Shown: positions 21,649 to 31,035 of the stretch, piece by piece
How positions within the stretch are numbered: position 1 is the stretch's first letter
Layout of the letters: each line of letters opens with the position of its first letter
Assembly (NCBI RefSeq): GCF_007558815.1
Contig: NZ_VLTJ01000026.1
Span: 1 to 64,000 of the forward strand
DNA length: 64,000 bases
Direction of reading: 5' to 3'
Source: Verticiella sediminum
GTDB lineage: Bacteria; Pseudomonadota; Gammaproteobacteria; Burkholderiales; Burkholderiaceae_B
The notes under the pieces: generated by a model
What the model was told of the DNA's origin: nothing
Seen by the model: the letters and a program-made list of their open reading frames with translations, nothing else
The model's database searches: none
Position numbers and translations under genes: made by a program

Positions 21649-22500
21649 ATGTCCTCCACCGCAAGTCCCGCCAAAGACGTCTCTCCGCACGTACTCATCG
21701 CAGACGACAGGCCGGACGATCTGCGCCTGCTGATCGAACTGCTGCGCGCCGCGCGCGTGCGCATCAGCGTTGCGCTGGACGGCGCGCAGGCCTATGCGCG
21801 GGCGCTGGCCCTCGTACCGGACCTGATCCTGCTCGACGTGCACATGCCACGCATGGACGGCTATACGGTGTGCCGACGGCTTGCCGCCGAGCCGACGACG
21901 GCGCACATTCCGATCATTTTTCTGTCCGCCGCCGGCGAGGTCGATGAACGCCTGGAGGGCCTGCATTCCGGCGGCGTGGACTACGTCGTCAAGCCGTTTT
22001 CGGCCCAGGAAGTGCTGGCGCGCATCGGCGTGCACCTGGGTCGCGCAGCCTTGCCCCCGCGCGCGGCCGGGATCCCCTCCACCATCGGAGTCTCCAGCGG
22101 CCGAACGTCCACCGGCAGCGAGCGCCGCGAGCGCGACCAGGCGCTGGTCGCCGCCGCCACCCGCTACTTGTCCGATCATCTGGCCCAACCGCCTCGCATG
22201 CAGGAACTTGCTCATCGCCTGGGCACCAACGAAAAGCGGCTGACGCGCGCCTTCAAGACACACCTGGGCAAAGGGGGATACGAGTTCCTGCGCGAGCAGC
22301 GGCTGGCCGTCGCTCGTCGCCTGCTGCGCGAGACCGACCTCAGCATCGCCGACATTGCCGGCGAGATCGGCTTTTCGTCCGCCGCCAACTTCGCCACGGC
22401 GTTCCGCGAGCATTCCGGCAGTACACCCAGCGCCTATCGCGAGGCGGCGGCCACCGAGGCGCCGCACGCGCCGGCCGCCCCTCTCGAAGAATCTCCATGA
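21649..22500 (+). CDS. Response regulator with AraC-type DNA-binding domain
   Basis: The 283-residue protein has an N-terminal receiver domain (about 12-135) with the phosphoacceptor Asp63 in LLDVHMPRMDG and lysine in VVKPFSAQE, and a C-terminal AraC helix-turn-helix pair (about 175-270: MQELAHRLGTNEKRLTRAFKTHLG, then IADIAGEIGFSSAANFATAFREHSG). Its stop codon overlaps the start of the sensor kinase gene as ATGA, so the two form a coupled pair. The divergent gene at 19938 is a candidate target. The signal is unknown. Confidence 0.9.
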   Translation: MSSTASPAKDVSPHVLIADDRPDDLRLLIELLRAARVRISVALDGAQAYARALALVPDLILLDVHMPRMDGYTVCRRLAAEPTTAHIPIIFLSAAGEVDERLEGLHSGGVDYVVKPFSAQEVLARIGVHLGRAALPPRAAGIPSTIGVSSGRTSTGSERRERDQALVAAATRYLSDHLAQPPRMQELAHRLGTNEKRLTRAFKTHLGKGGYEFLREQRLAVARRLLRETDLSIADIAGEIGFSSAANFATAFREHSGSTPSAYREAAATEAPHAPAAPLEESP

Positions 22501-24806
22501 CACGTGCGCTGCTCGTCTGCGCAGCATGGCTGTGGCTGGCGCTCGCGCACGCTGCGCCGGTCACGGTGGCGGTGGACGCGCACACCGCATGGCCGCGGCA
22601 CCTGTCGGAGGCCGCCGAGGCCGTGGAGGACGTCGACGGCACGTTGACACTGGGCGACGTCGCCCGGCTGCCGCCGGGCCAGCCGGAGAGCTGGCGGCCC
22701 GTCGCGGCATGGCAGACCAGGCCCGGCATGAATGCCTCGGCCTGGTGGCTGCGCATGACGGTGCGCAACGATGGCGACCGCGCACTCGATCTGGTTGTGA
22801 CGCCGGGCTCGCCCCGGCTGGGCGACGTCGACTACTACCTGCTCGCGCAACGGCCGGAGGGTACCGCCCCCTCTCTGCCGGACCCCGCGGCACAGGCGCC
22901 GGCCGCGGCCGGGTCGCGGACCAACAGTCCGCCGTCGCGCTACCAGGCGCTGGAATTCAGCCTGTCCGCTGGCCAGTCCGCCGACATCTACATGCGCGTG
23001 CGGAACCTGCGGTTCTCGGCGGTGCAGCCCAAGATCTACGAGAACACGGCGTTCGAGGCGCGTGAGCGCCGCGCCGCGCTGTGGGATGGGGTGCTGATCG
23101 GCGGCCTGTCGGCGCTCGCCTGGGCCACGTTGGTGATCGCCGCGCTGGCGCGCAGCCTGCCCTTCCTGTGGCTGAGTCTGCTCTCAGCCATCGTCGCCGC
23201 GCACGAGTACATCAAGCGCGGCTATCCCCGCCTCTACCTCGGGGCGGATTCGCCGCTGCTGGACGAGCGCGTTCCCCTCGTCGTACTTCCCTTGATCGGG
23301 CTTCTGCTGCTGGCCTTCGCCCTGCAGCTCGGACAGCGCGAAGGCATCCGCATCCCAGGCCGGGTCTGGTTCATCGCCCTGATGATGGTGGCCGCACTGC
23401 GCCTCGTGGCCGCCTTCGTGATCGGCCCGGCCCCGCTGATGTTCACGATCCAGACCGCGATGGGGATGGTCTTATCCGTGAGCGTCCTGGCCGCTGCCCT
23501 GGTCATGCTGATCCGGCGCGACCCAAGCGCCAGGCTGATCCTGATCGGCATGGCGATCAGCCTGGCCAACCTCGCGGTGCAACTGCTGGTCGAAGGCGGC
23601 TCCAACCTGCCTGTTCTGCGCTGGCTGGACATGGACCTGGAACCCCACCCGGTGACGGGGTTGCTGCATCTGGGCGGCAACCTGGCCATCATGGCGGCCT
23701 GGATCCACCACGTCGGCCGCCAGCGCAACCAGGCGCGCGACGAACTGGTCGAACGCCAGCTCACCGAACAGGAGCGCCTGCGCCGGGAAGTGGCGCAGCG
23801 CACCACCGAACTGAACGACGCCCTCAAGTACGCCGAGGCGCAGAACCGCCAGAAGGTCGAGACGCTGGGCTACATCACCCACGACCTGCGCGCCCCGCTG
23901 GCGACCATTTCCGGCTATACCCGGCTGCTCGCGGCCACGCAGACGCCCGACCAGGAGCCCCACATCCAGGCGATCGAGCGCAGTGTGGGCTACCAGATGG
24001 CGATGATCGACGAACTGCTCGAATACGCACGCGGCGAGCTGGCGCCATTGGAGGTACATTCGGGCGCGGTCGAACTGTCCAAGCTGCTGGAGGAAGTCGC
24101 CGGTTTTGGCGCGACGCTCGGCGCGCGCCAGGGCAACCGGCTGGTGTACGAGCCGCCGCCCGTGCTGCCCAGGCTGGTGCGGCTGGACGGCCGGCGCCTG
24201 CAGCAGGTGCTGCTCAACCTGCTGTCGAACGCGGCCAAGTTCACGCACCGGGGCACCATCACCCTGAAGCTGAATGCCAGCCCGGCGGAAAATGCCTGGC
24301 GCCTGGATTTCTCGGTGGCCGACACCGGCATCGGCATCGATCTCGCAGACCGCATGTCGGTCTTCGACGCCTTTCGGCAGATCCAGCGCGGACAGGGCGG
24401 CGTCGGGCTAGGCCTGTACATTGCGCAGAACATCGTGCGCGCCCTGGGCGGCGAACTGCAGGTTGAAAGCTCGGTGGGCAATGGCAGCCGCTTCAGTTTC
24501 ACGCTGTCGGTGCAGGCGCTCGACATCACGCCGGTGCGGCCGCGCCGTCTGGCGCCCCACCCCGCCCCGCCGCACGCCAGACCCGTGCCGCACGCCGGCC
24601 GTGCCCTGCCCGACGCCGGCGAGCGGCTGCACCTGGCGGCTCTGGCGCGCGACGGCCGCCTGTCCGACATCGAACAATGGCTGGCCACCATGGCTGAAGC
24701 CGGCACGCGCTACGACACGTTCCTGCCGCAGGTGCGACAACGCTTGCAGATGCTGGATTTCGAGGGCATCGAGGCCCTGGCGCTGGCATCGGACCCGCAC
24801 GGCTGA
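22497..24806 (+). CDS. 7TM-type sensor histidine kinase
   Basis: The 769-residue protein has a signal peptide, an extracytoplasmic beta-sandwich domain (about 25-185), seven membrane segments (about 195-410), a coiled-coil linker, then the kinase core: H-box THDLRAPLAT with His462, N-box LNLLSNAAKFTH, G1 box DTGIGID and G2 box GVGLGLYIAQ. This is the 7TMR-DISM architecture that senses diverse extracellular ligands. It ends with a 60-residue extension. It is translationally coupled to its response regulator by a four-base overlap. Confidence 0.92.
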   Translation: MTRALLVCAAWLWLALAHAAPVTVAVDAHTAWPRHLSEAAEAVEDVDGTLTLGDVARLPPGQPESWRPVAAWQTRPGMNASAWWLRMTVRNDGDRALDLVVTPGSPRLGDVDYYLLAQRPEGTAPSLPDPAAQAPAAAGSRTNSPPSRYQALEFSLSAGQSADIYMRVRNLRFSAVQPKIYENTAFEARERRAALWDGVLIGGLSALAWATLVIAALARSLPFLWLSLLSAIVAAHEYIKRGYPRLYLGADSPLLDERVPLVVLPLIGLLLLAFALQLGQREGIRIPGRVWFIALMMVAALRLVAAFVIGPAPLMFTIQTAMGMVLSVSVLAAALVMLIRRDPSARLILIGMAISLANLAVQLLVEGGSNLPVLRWLDMDLEPHPVTGLLHLGGNLAIMAAWIHHVGRQRNQARDELVERQLTEQERLRREVAQRTTELNDALKYAEAQNRQKVETLGYITHDLRAPLATISGYTRLLAATQTPDQEPHIQAIERSVGYQMAMIDELLEYARGELAPLEVHSGAVELSKLLEEVAGFGATLGARQGNRLVYEPPPVLPRLVRLDGRRLQQVLLNLLSNAAKFTHRGTITLKLNASPAENAWRLDFSVADTGIGIDLADRMSVFDAFRQIQRGQGGVGLGLYIAQNIVRALGGELQVESSVGNGSRFSFTLSVQALDITPVRPRRLAPHPAPPHARPVPHAGRALPDAGERLHLAALARDGRLSDIEQWLATMAEAGTRYDTFLPQVRQRLQMLDFEGIEALALASDPHG

Positions 24807-24892
24807 TCCGGAGCCGCAGCGCGGCCGGCGCCGGGAGCGCTGCCGCCTTCAGGCGGCAGTGGCTTACGCCGCCATGATCGCGCCGTCGCGAC

Positions 24893-26470
24893 TCATCGGA
24901 AACGCACCCTGGACCGCAGCCCCGCCCCCGCCAGGCACATGGCGATCAGCGTGAGCGCCGCCGCGTTGCCCCAGCGCGCGTAGGGCGTCCAGCCGGTCGT
25001 GCCCTGGACGACGGTGTCCAACACGCCGGCCGCGTGGGTGGGCAGGACGGCCTGGACGCGGCCACGGCTGTCGATGACGCCGGTGACCCCGGTGTTGGTC
25101 GCGCGGATCGAGGGGCGCCCCAGCTCGAGCGAACGCATGCGCGCGATGCGCAGGTGCTGCGGCAGCGCCCAGGAGTCGCCGAACCAGCCCAGGTTGCTCA
25201 CGTTGGCCAGCAAAGTGGCGCCCGGCTCGCCGTTCGGCCCGGGACGCAGCGCCGGCAGCAGCTCCTCGCCGAACACGTCCTCGTAGCAGATGTTGAACGC
25301 GATGTGCTGGCCCGCGATGGCGAACGGCTGCTGACGCTTGGCGCCGCGATCGAAGTCGCCCATGGGCATGACCATGGCGTTGACGAACCAGCGAAAGCCG
25401 GTCGGCACGAACTCGCCGAAGGGGACGAGGTGCGCCTTGTCGTAGCGATAGGGCACGCGGCCGTTGACGAGATCGTTGGGGTCGGCGTCGCCCGTGAAGC
25501 CGATCACGCTGTTGGTGTAGCGCGAACCGCCATCCGGGCCGGGCGTGTGCAGGGCGATGCCGGTCGCCAGGGCCGTGCCCTGGGCGCCGGCGGCATCGAT
25601 CCATTGCTGCCAGAGCGGCGCCGGCAGTTGGTCCTGGAACAAGGGGATGGCGGTTTCCGGCAGCACGACGAGGTCGGGCGAGAAGCCGGCCACGCCGGAA
25701 GGCTGCGTGCTCATGGCCAGATGGCGCTGCAGCGTGTCCAGGATCAGATTGGGATCGAACTTGTTGGACTGCTCGACGTTGCCCTGGACCAGGCGCAGGG
25801 AGATCGGCCGGCCGGCGGGCTCGATGCCCCAGCGCGCCACGGACAGACCGGCGCCGAGCGCGAGCACGATGAGCCCGGCGGCGCCGGCGCGCACCCGTGC
25901 CGGCCCGCGGCCGCAGGCAGCCAGGGCGAATGCCCCCGCCACCACCGCCGCGGCCAGTGCGACACCATGGACGCCCAGCACAGGGGCATAACCCGACAAC
26001 GGCCCGTCGACGTGCGCATAGCCGGCGTTGAGCCACGGAAAGCCGGTGAAGATCCAGCCGCGCACCCACTCGGTGCCGGCCCAGCCCCCGGCAAAGGCCG
26101 CGACGAAGCCCAGGCCGCCGCTGCCCGGGCCGGCGAGCCGGCGCGCGAGCGCCATGCCCAGCGCGGGCAGCACGGCCAGTGCGGCGGCCAGCAAGACCAC
26201 GGCGAGCCCGGCCAGCCAGACCGCCATCTCGCCATAGACGTGCAGGCTGATGAAAATCCAGTAGAAGCCGACCGCGAACGTGCCCGCGCCGAACCACCAG
26301 CCGCGCACGGCAGCCGCGCGCGGGCCGGATGCACGCCAGACAGCCCCGGCCAGCAAGGCCAGGGCGAGAACCTGGATCAGCGGAAGCAGCCAGACGGGCA
26401 GCGGCCCGGGCGCGAACGCAAGCGCATGCAGCCCGCCCGCGAACAGCAGGGGCCAGCCGCGCCGGATCAC
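24893..26470 (-). CDS. lnt: Apolipoprotein N-acyltransferase Lnt
   Basis: Lnt adds the third acyl chain to the N-terminal cysteine of lipoproteins at the inner membrane. The 525-residue protein has about seven N-terminal membrane segments and a periplasmic nitrilase-like domain with the catalytic triad Glu (VVLPETAIP), Lys (YDKAHLVPFGEF) and Cys (FNICYEDVFG). The start is a GTG that overlaps the corC stop as GTGA, so the genes are coupled, as in the ybeX-lnt order of enteric bacteria. It is essential in many Gram-negatives. Confidence 0.95.
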   Translation of the reverse strand: MIRRGWPLLFAGGLHALAFAPGPLPVWLLPLIQVLALALLAGAVWRASGPRAAAVRGWWFGAGTFAVGFYWIFISLHVYGEMAVWLAGLAVVLLAAALAVLPALGMALARRLAGPGSGGLGFVAAFAGGWAGTEWVRGWIFTGFPWLNAGYAHVDGPLSGYAPVLGVHGVALAAAVVAGAFALAACGRGPARVRAGAAGLIVLALGAGLSVARWGIEPAGRPISLRLVQGNVEQSNKFDPNLILDTLQRHLAMSTQPSGVAGFSPDLVVLPETAIPLFQDQLPAPLWQQWIDAAGAQGTALATGIALHTPGPDGGSRYTNSVIGFTGDADPNDLVNGRVPYRYDKAHLVPFGEFVPTGFRWFVNAMVMPMGDFDRGAKRQQPFAIAGQHIAFNICYEDVFGEELLPALRPGPNGEPGATLLANVSNLGWFGDSWALPQHLRIARMRSLELGRPSIRATNTGVTGVIDSRGRVQAVLPTHAAGVLDTVVQGTTGWTPYARWGNAAALTLIAMCLAGAGLRSRVRFR

Positions 26471-27321
26471 TTGACCTGCACGGTCAGCCAGAGCGCGCGC
26501 CGGGCGTCGGCGCGCGTGACCTGGAGAACGAGATTGTCGCGCTCGACGGTGTCGCCGCGACGCGGAATGTGCTCGAGCTCGTCCGCCAGCCAGCCGCCCA
26601 CCGTGTCGTACTCGTCGGTCTCGAGGTGGGCGTTGAAGGCTTCGTTGAAACGGTCGATCTCCGTCGTCGCCATCACGCGCCAACGGTTCTCGCCATCGGG
26701 GAAGATGGTCTGCTCGGCTTCCTCGTCGAACTCGTCCTCGATGTCTCCGACGATCTGTTCGAGCACGTTCTCCATGGTGACCAGCCCGGCGATGCCGCCG
26801 TGCTCGTCGACCACGATGACGAGGTGGTTGCGGTTGACGCGGAACTCGCGCAGCAGCACATTCAGACGCTTGGACTGCGGAATGAAGACGGCGGGCCGCA
26901 CGAGGCTGCGGATCTCGACCTCGGGATTCTGCATGCACTGCAGCAGATCCTTGGCGAGCAGGATGCCGATGATGTTGTCGCGGGTTTCCTCGTAGACCGG
27001 GAAGCGCGAATGGGCCGCCTCGATGACATAGGGCAGCAGTTCGGCCAACGGCCGGGAGATGTCCAGCGCGTCGATGCGCGAACGGGGCACCATGACATCG
27101 GCCGCCGTCAGTTCGGAGACGGCCAGGGCGCCGACGATCATCGCATAGGCGTCGGCATCGACGAGCTGGCGCTCGTGGGCGTCTTCGAGCAGGACTTTGA
27201 GTTCGTCGCGGTCTTCGGGCTCGCGCCGCAGCAGAGCGGAAAAGCGTTCGAAGAGCGACTTGGGGGATTTGACAGTGCGCGAGCCGGACGGCTGCGCATC
27301 AGCAGGGTAAGGGTCTGACAT
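26467..27321 (-). CDS. CorC/HlyC-type CBS-domain protein
   Basis: This 284-residue cytoplasmic protein has two CBS domains (about 68-190, with IDALDISRPLAELLPYVIEAAHSRFPVYEE) and a C-terminal CorC_HlyC domain. It lacks the N-terminal membrane domain of full CNNM/CorB proteins, so it is the YbeX-like soluble form linked to magnesium and cobalt efflux or ribosome maturation. It directly precedes lnt, the widely conserved arrangement. A divergent promoter is shared with tcdA. Confidence 0.92.
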   Translation of the reverse strand: MSDPYPADAQPSGSRTVKSPKSLFERFSALLRREPEDRDELKVLLEDAHERQLVDADAYAMIVGALAVSELTAADVMVPRSRIDALDISRPLAELLPYVIEAAHSRFPVYEETRDNIIGILLAKDLLQCMQNPEVEIRSLVRPAVFIPQSKRLNVLLREFRVNRNHLVIVVDEHGGIAGLVTMENVLEQIVGDIEDEFDEEAEQTIFPDGENRWRVMATTEIDRFNEAFNAHLETDEYDTVGGWLADELEHIPRRGDTVERDNLVLQVTRADARRALWLTVQVK

Positions 27322-27436
27322 CGTCCGCGAGGACAAGTGAAGGAAGATGTAGCATACCGCAAGAGGCGACCTGCGCAAACCAAGGATGGAATTCGTGCAT
27401 GTTCGCCGTGAATCGCAGGTTTTTCCCGGAATTTAC

Positions 27437-28267
27437 ATGCAAGACCCCGGCATCTCCAACGAACTGCCGAGCAGCGCCGACACCGAGCGCCGCTTCGGCG
27501 GCCTGCGCCGCCTCTATGGCGACGCTGCCTACGACCGCCTGGCCGGCGCCCACGTCGCGGTCGCCGGCATCGGCGGGGTGGGCTCCTGGACCGCGGAGGC
27601 CCTCGCGCGCTGCGGCGTGGGCGCGCTCACCTTGATCGATATGGACCACGTTGCGCCCTCCAACGTCAATCGCCAGATCCACGCGCTCGACGACACGCTG
27701 GGCCAGGCCAAGATCGAGGCCATGGCCGAGCGCATCCGCGGCATCCACCCCGGCTGCCGGCTGACCCTGGTCGACGATTTCGTCGAACCGGACAACCTCG
27801 GGCGCACGCTGCCCGGCCCTTACTCGGCGATCGTGGACGCCACCGACCAGGCCCGGGCAAAGATCGCCATGATCCTGCATGCGCGCGCGCACCGCGTCCC
27901 GCTCATCGTCTGCGGCGGCGCGGGCGGCAAGACCGATCCGCTCGCCCTGCGCGCGGGCGATCTGTCCCAGGCCGTCAACGATGCCCTGCTCGCGCGCCTG
28001 CGCAACGAGCTGCGCCGGCATCATGGCTACCCGCGCGTGGAACCGAAGACGGCCAGGCGCGCCGCCCGCGTGCCGCGCATGCAGGTGCGGGCGCTCTGGG
28101 TGGACGAACCCGTGCGCCGCCCCGCCGCCGGCGCCGACGCCTGCGAGGTGGCGCCCCAGGGCCTCTCGTGCGCAGGCTATGGCTCGGTCGTGACGGTGAC
28201 CGCCGCCATGGGCCTGGCCGCCGCCAACACGGCGCTGCGCGAGGCGCTCACCGCACCCTCGGACTGA
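27437..28267 (+). CDS. tcdA: tRNA threonylcarbamoyladenosine dehydratase TcdA
   Basis: TcdA uses ATP to cyclise t6A37 of ANN-decoding tRNAs to ct6A. The 276-residue protein has the E1-like (ThiF/MoeB) fold: RRFGGLRRLYGDAAYDRLAGAHVAVAGIGGVGS with the ATP-binding loop, then LIDMDHVAPSNVNRQ, and the GGAGGKTDP segment conserved in TcdA. The ATG at 27437 gives the standard length. It diverges from corC and is followed by the NlpD-like gene. Confidence 0.93.
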   Translation: MQDPGISNELPSSADTERRFGGLRRLYGDAAYDRLAGAHVAVAGIGGVGSWTAEALARCGVGALTLIDMDHVAPSNVNRQIHALDDTLGQAKIEAMAERIRGIHPGCRLTLVDDFVEPDNLGRTLPGPYSAIVDATDQARAKIAMILHARAHRVPLIVCGGAGGKTDPLALRAGDLSQAVNDALLARLRNELRRHHGYPRVEPKTARRAARVPRMQVRALWVDEPVRRPAAGADACEVAPQGLSCAGYGSVVTVTAAMGLAAANTALREALTAPSD

Positions 28268-28326
28268 AATTTGCTGTTGCCGTCGCGCGCCCGACGGCCG
28301 GCGTGCCCATTGCTGGAAACCACAGG

Positions 28327-29097
28327 ATGTCTGCCGCTTCACGCTTTGCCTTCACCCTTCCCTTGCACACCCTGCGCAACGCCGCGCGCACTGCCGCGAT
28401 CGCCGCCCTGATCGCGCTGCTGGCCGCTTGCGGCTCGTCGCCCTCGCGCCCCAGCGGGCCCGGCTACCACGATGTCCGGCCCAACGAGACGCTATCGTCG
28501 ATCGCCCGACGCTACGGCGCCTCGGTGGACGACCTGGTGCGCTGGAACAAGCTCGCCAATCCGAATCGCATCCACGTCGGCCAGACCCTGCAGGTGGTGG
28601 CCAACCCCGGCAAGCCCGGCGACACCGGCGTGGCGAGCGGGTCAACGGACAGCACACCGCTGGCCACCTCGCGCGGCGACCCTACGCAGGTGCAGCCCTC
28701 GGCGCCCGCCCCGCGCGCGACGGCGGCGGTACCGGCCAACGCCGTCAAGCTCGCCTGGCCCGCCGACGGCAAGACGGGCCGCATGCCCGGCCGCTCCGGG
28801 ATCTCGATCGCCGCAGGCGCGGGCGCACCGGTGCGGGCCGCGGCCTCCGGACGGGTGGCGTACGTCGGCTCCGGCCTGCGCGGCTACGGCAACATGGTCA
28901 TCGTGGACCACGGCTCGAACTTCATGACCGTCTACGCCCACAATCGCCGGCTGACCGTCCAGGAAGGCGCCCGCGTGTCGCAGGGCCAGCAGATCGCCGA
29001 AATGGGCAGCACCGACGCCAGCCAGGTCGTGCTCTACTTCGAAGTGCGCCACAATGGGGAGCCGGTGGACCCGCTGCGCGTCCTGCCCAAGCGCTAG
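28327..29097 (+). CDS. LysM and LytM-domain lipoprotein, NlpD-like
   Basis: The 256-residue lipoprotein has a lipobox ending LLAAC (Cys35), a LysM peptidoglycan-binding domain (about 45-92: VRPNETLSSIARRYGASVDDLVRWN) and a C-terminal LytM/M23 domain (about 140-254). The catalytic positions are degraded: the H-x3-D zinc site reads GRSGISIAA and the H-x-H partner reads YFEVR instead of HFEVR. That matches NlpD and EnvC, which activate amidases rather than cut peptidoglycan. It is a short relative, so a regulator of cell separation is the best guess. It is not next to rpoS, the usual nlpD neighbour. Confidence 0.85.
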   Translation: MSAASRFAFTLPLHTLRNAARTAAIAALIALLAACGSSPSRPSGPGYHDVRPNETLSSIARRYGASVDDLVRWNKLANPNRIHVGQTLQVVANPGKPGDTGVASGSTDSTPLATSRGDPTQVQPSAPAPRATAAVPANAVKLAWPADGKTGRMPGRSGISIAAGAGAPVRAAASGRVAYVGSGLRGYGNMVIVDHGSNFMTVYAHNRRLTVQEGARVSQGQQIAEMGSTDASQVVLYFEVRHNGEPVDPLRVLPKR

Positions 29098-29232
29098 GGC
29101 ACATCGCCCCTCATCCCCCGGCGCTCGAATCCGTCAGCCAGCGCCTGGGATGATCCGCACCAGCGCGGAGCAACATGGCGCCGGCCAGTGCCACCGGCAA
29201 CGCGCTCGCCCCGATCCAAGCCGAGGTACACC

Positions 29233-30030
29233 ATGATCCTCGTCCAGATGTCCGACATGCACGTCATGCCCCCGGGCGCCCGGGCCTATGGTGTGGTCGA
29301 GACCAGCGCCATGCTGCCGCCCGCCCTGGCCGCCGCCGCACGGCTGACGCCGCACCCCGATTGCCTGCTGCTGACGGGCGATCTGGTCGACGCGGGCACG
29401 CCCGAATTCTATGCCGCCTTGCGCACGCTGCTGCAACAGGCGACGCTGCCGTTTCGGCTGATGCCGGGCAACCATGATGGCCGCGACGCGCTGCGCGCCG
29501 CCTTCCCCGAGCACACTTACCTGCGCGGACACGACGGCTACATCCAGTACGCCATCGAGGACTATCCCGTGCGCATCCTTGCCCTGGACAGCGTGGTGCC
29601 GGGCGAGGAGCGCGGCGCGCTGTGCGGCACGCGCCTGGCCTGGCTGGCCGAGCGCCTGGCCGAGGCGCCGGGCCGCCCGACCATCGTCGCCCTGCACCAT
29701 CCGCCCTTCGCCTGCGGCATCGCGCACATGGACGCCATGGCCCTGACCGAAGGCCGGGCGGAACTCGAAGCGCTGATCGCACGCCACCCGAACGTCGAGC
29801 GCGTGATCTGCGGCCATGTGCATCGCGCGATCACGCGCCGCTTCGGCGGCACGCTGGTGTCGTGCTGTCCGTCGACGGCACACCAGATCGCGCTCGACCT
29901 TGCCCCCGACGGTGTAGCCGGCTTCACCATGGAGCCGCCCAGCCTGCTCGTGCACGCCTGGGTGGACGGCGCGCTCGTCACGCACCAGGCCTACATCGGC
30001 GAATACCCGGGGCCGTATCCGTTCGGCTGA
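29233..30030 (+). CDS. Metallophosphoesterase, cAMP phosphodiesterase-like
   Basis: The 265-residue protein is a CpdA/GpdQ-type class III phosphodiesterase. Visible metal-binding motifs are D-M-H (SDMHV), GDLVD, GNHD, ALHHPP and GHVH in the right order. Such enzymes hydrolyse 3',5'-cAMP or glycerophosphodiesters in the cytoplasm. No neighbour settles the substrate. The ATG at 29233 follows GAGG at a proper distance. Confidence 0.85.
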   Translation: MILVQMSDMHVMPPGARAYGVVETSAMLPPALAAAARLTPHPDCLLLTGDLVDAGTPEFYAALRTLLQQATLPFRLMPGNHDGRDALRAAFPEHTYLRGHDGYIQYAIEDYPVRILALDSVVPGEERGALCGTRLAWLAERLAEAPGRPTIVALHHPPFACGIAHMDAMALTEGRAELEALIARHPNVERVICGHVHRAITRRFGGTLVSCCPSTAHQIALDLAPDGVAGFTMEPPSLLVHAWVDGALVTHQAYIGEYPGPYPFG

Positions 30031-30087
30031 AGGCCGCCCGGGTGTCGAGCCCAAGTGGGTCGATGTACAACACGTCCGGCATCGGCA

Positions 30088-30891
30088 TCAAATCCCGATA
30101 GCTGCGTTCCAGTCCGCGGCAATGCCATCGATTTCTGCCTTGACGAGCGCGGCGAGGCGCCGCTGGCGTGCGGCGCCCATGCGATTCGACAAGGCGGTCA
30201 CGGTAATCGAAGCACTGGCGAGCACCGGTGGGAATGGCACGCCCACCGACAATGCACCCGGAGCGCCTGGGCTGGGCCCAGTCGCATAGCCGATGGAGAC
30301 GCTCTCGCGGACATGACGTAGAACGCGGGCGGCGGTCAGGCCGTCGAACCCCGTATAGCGCCGGCCGATCCCGCCGACCACCTGGCTCGCCTCGCGCGGG
30401 TCGAGCGCGGCCAGAATCGCCACGCCACCCACGCCGACTCCCAGCGGGCGTCGCACGCCGACATCCAGCGGGACGGCCTTGATCGGATAGTCGCCCACGC
30501 AGCAGGCAATGCATACCGCTTCGAACCCGCTGCGCTCACTCAGGTAGACAGTGTCACGGGTGTGTTCGGCCAACCGACGCAGCACCGGCTCACAGGCCTC
30601 GCCCAGCCGGTAGCGCGGCTGGGCGAGCAGACCCAGTTCATAGAGCAACCGGCCCAGGTAGAACTTGTTGGTATGGCCGTCCCTGGCCACCAACCCCTCA
30701 CGACAAAGGCGGCCCAGCACGCGCACGCAGGTGGTCTTGGGCAGGCCCGACATGCCCACCAGCTCGTCGATCCGGATGCCGCGGCGGCCGCGCGAGGCGA
30801 TGGCACGCAGCAGCGTCACAGCGCGGCCGATGCTTTGAGTACCGCGCGGCTCGTCACCCGGCGCGGGTGGGAGCAGGTAGAGATCCGTCAT
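30088..30891 (-). CDS. IclR-family regulator, divergent from bug-aldolase
   Basis: The 267-residue protein has an N-terminal winged helix-turn-helix (about 20-80: IGRAVTLLRAIASRG and MSGLPKTTCVRVLGRL) and a C-terminal effector domain (about 95-265). It faces a Bug receptor and an aldolase across 144 bp that contain two matching palindromes (30903-30913 and 30985-30995). One of these lies just upstream of its own ATG, so autoregulation and control of the neighbouring pair are both plausible. The inducer is not readable from the sequence. Confidence 0.9.
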   Translation of the reverse strand: MTDLYLLPPAPGDEPRGTQSIGRAVTLLRAIASRGRRGIRIDELVGMSGLPKTTCVRVLGRLCREGLVARDGHTNKFYLGRLLYELGLLAQPRYRLGEACEPVLRRLAEHTRDTVYLSERSGFEAVCIACCVGDYPIKAVPLDVGVRRPLGVGVGGVAILAALDPREASQVVGGIGRRYTGFDGLTAARVLRHVRESVSIGYATGPSPGAPGALSVGVPFPPVLASASITVTALSNRMGAARQRRLAALVKAEIDGIAADWNAAIGI

Positions 30892-30902
30892 GTCAATGGA
30901 AG

Positions 30903-30913
30903 CCACATTGTGG
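30903..30913. promoter_or_regulatory. Candidate IclR operator A
   Basis: CCACATTGTGG is a perfect palindrome 12 bp upstream of the iclR start. The surrounding 23 bp (30899-30921) form a near-perfect inverted copy of 30978-31000, with the second palindrome CCACGATGTGG. The site lies in the leader of the regulator gene. Confidence 0.68.
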
Positions 30914-30984
30914 TTTCGTGATATGTCGCGCCTATTGTTGCTCGCAAGGCGCCTGCTTAGCATGAACTGCGGATAGGTCACGAA

Positions 30985-30995
30985 CCACGATGTGG
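30985..30995. promoter_or_regulatory. Candidate IclR operator B
   Basis: CCACGATGTGG is centred 82 bp from operator A and 41 bp before the bug start at 31036. The flanks (GAACC..., GGCTTCG) mirror those of operator A. Two sites this far apart could loop or act independently on the two divergent promoters. Confidence 0.65.
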
Positions 30996-31035
30996 CTTCG
31001 AGATCATCCATCCAGAACAACGACCAGGAGAAGAC

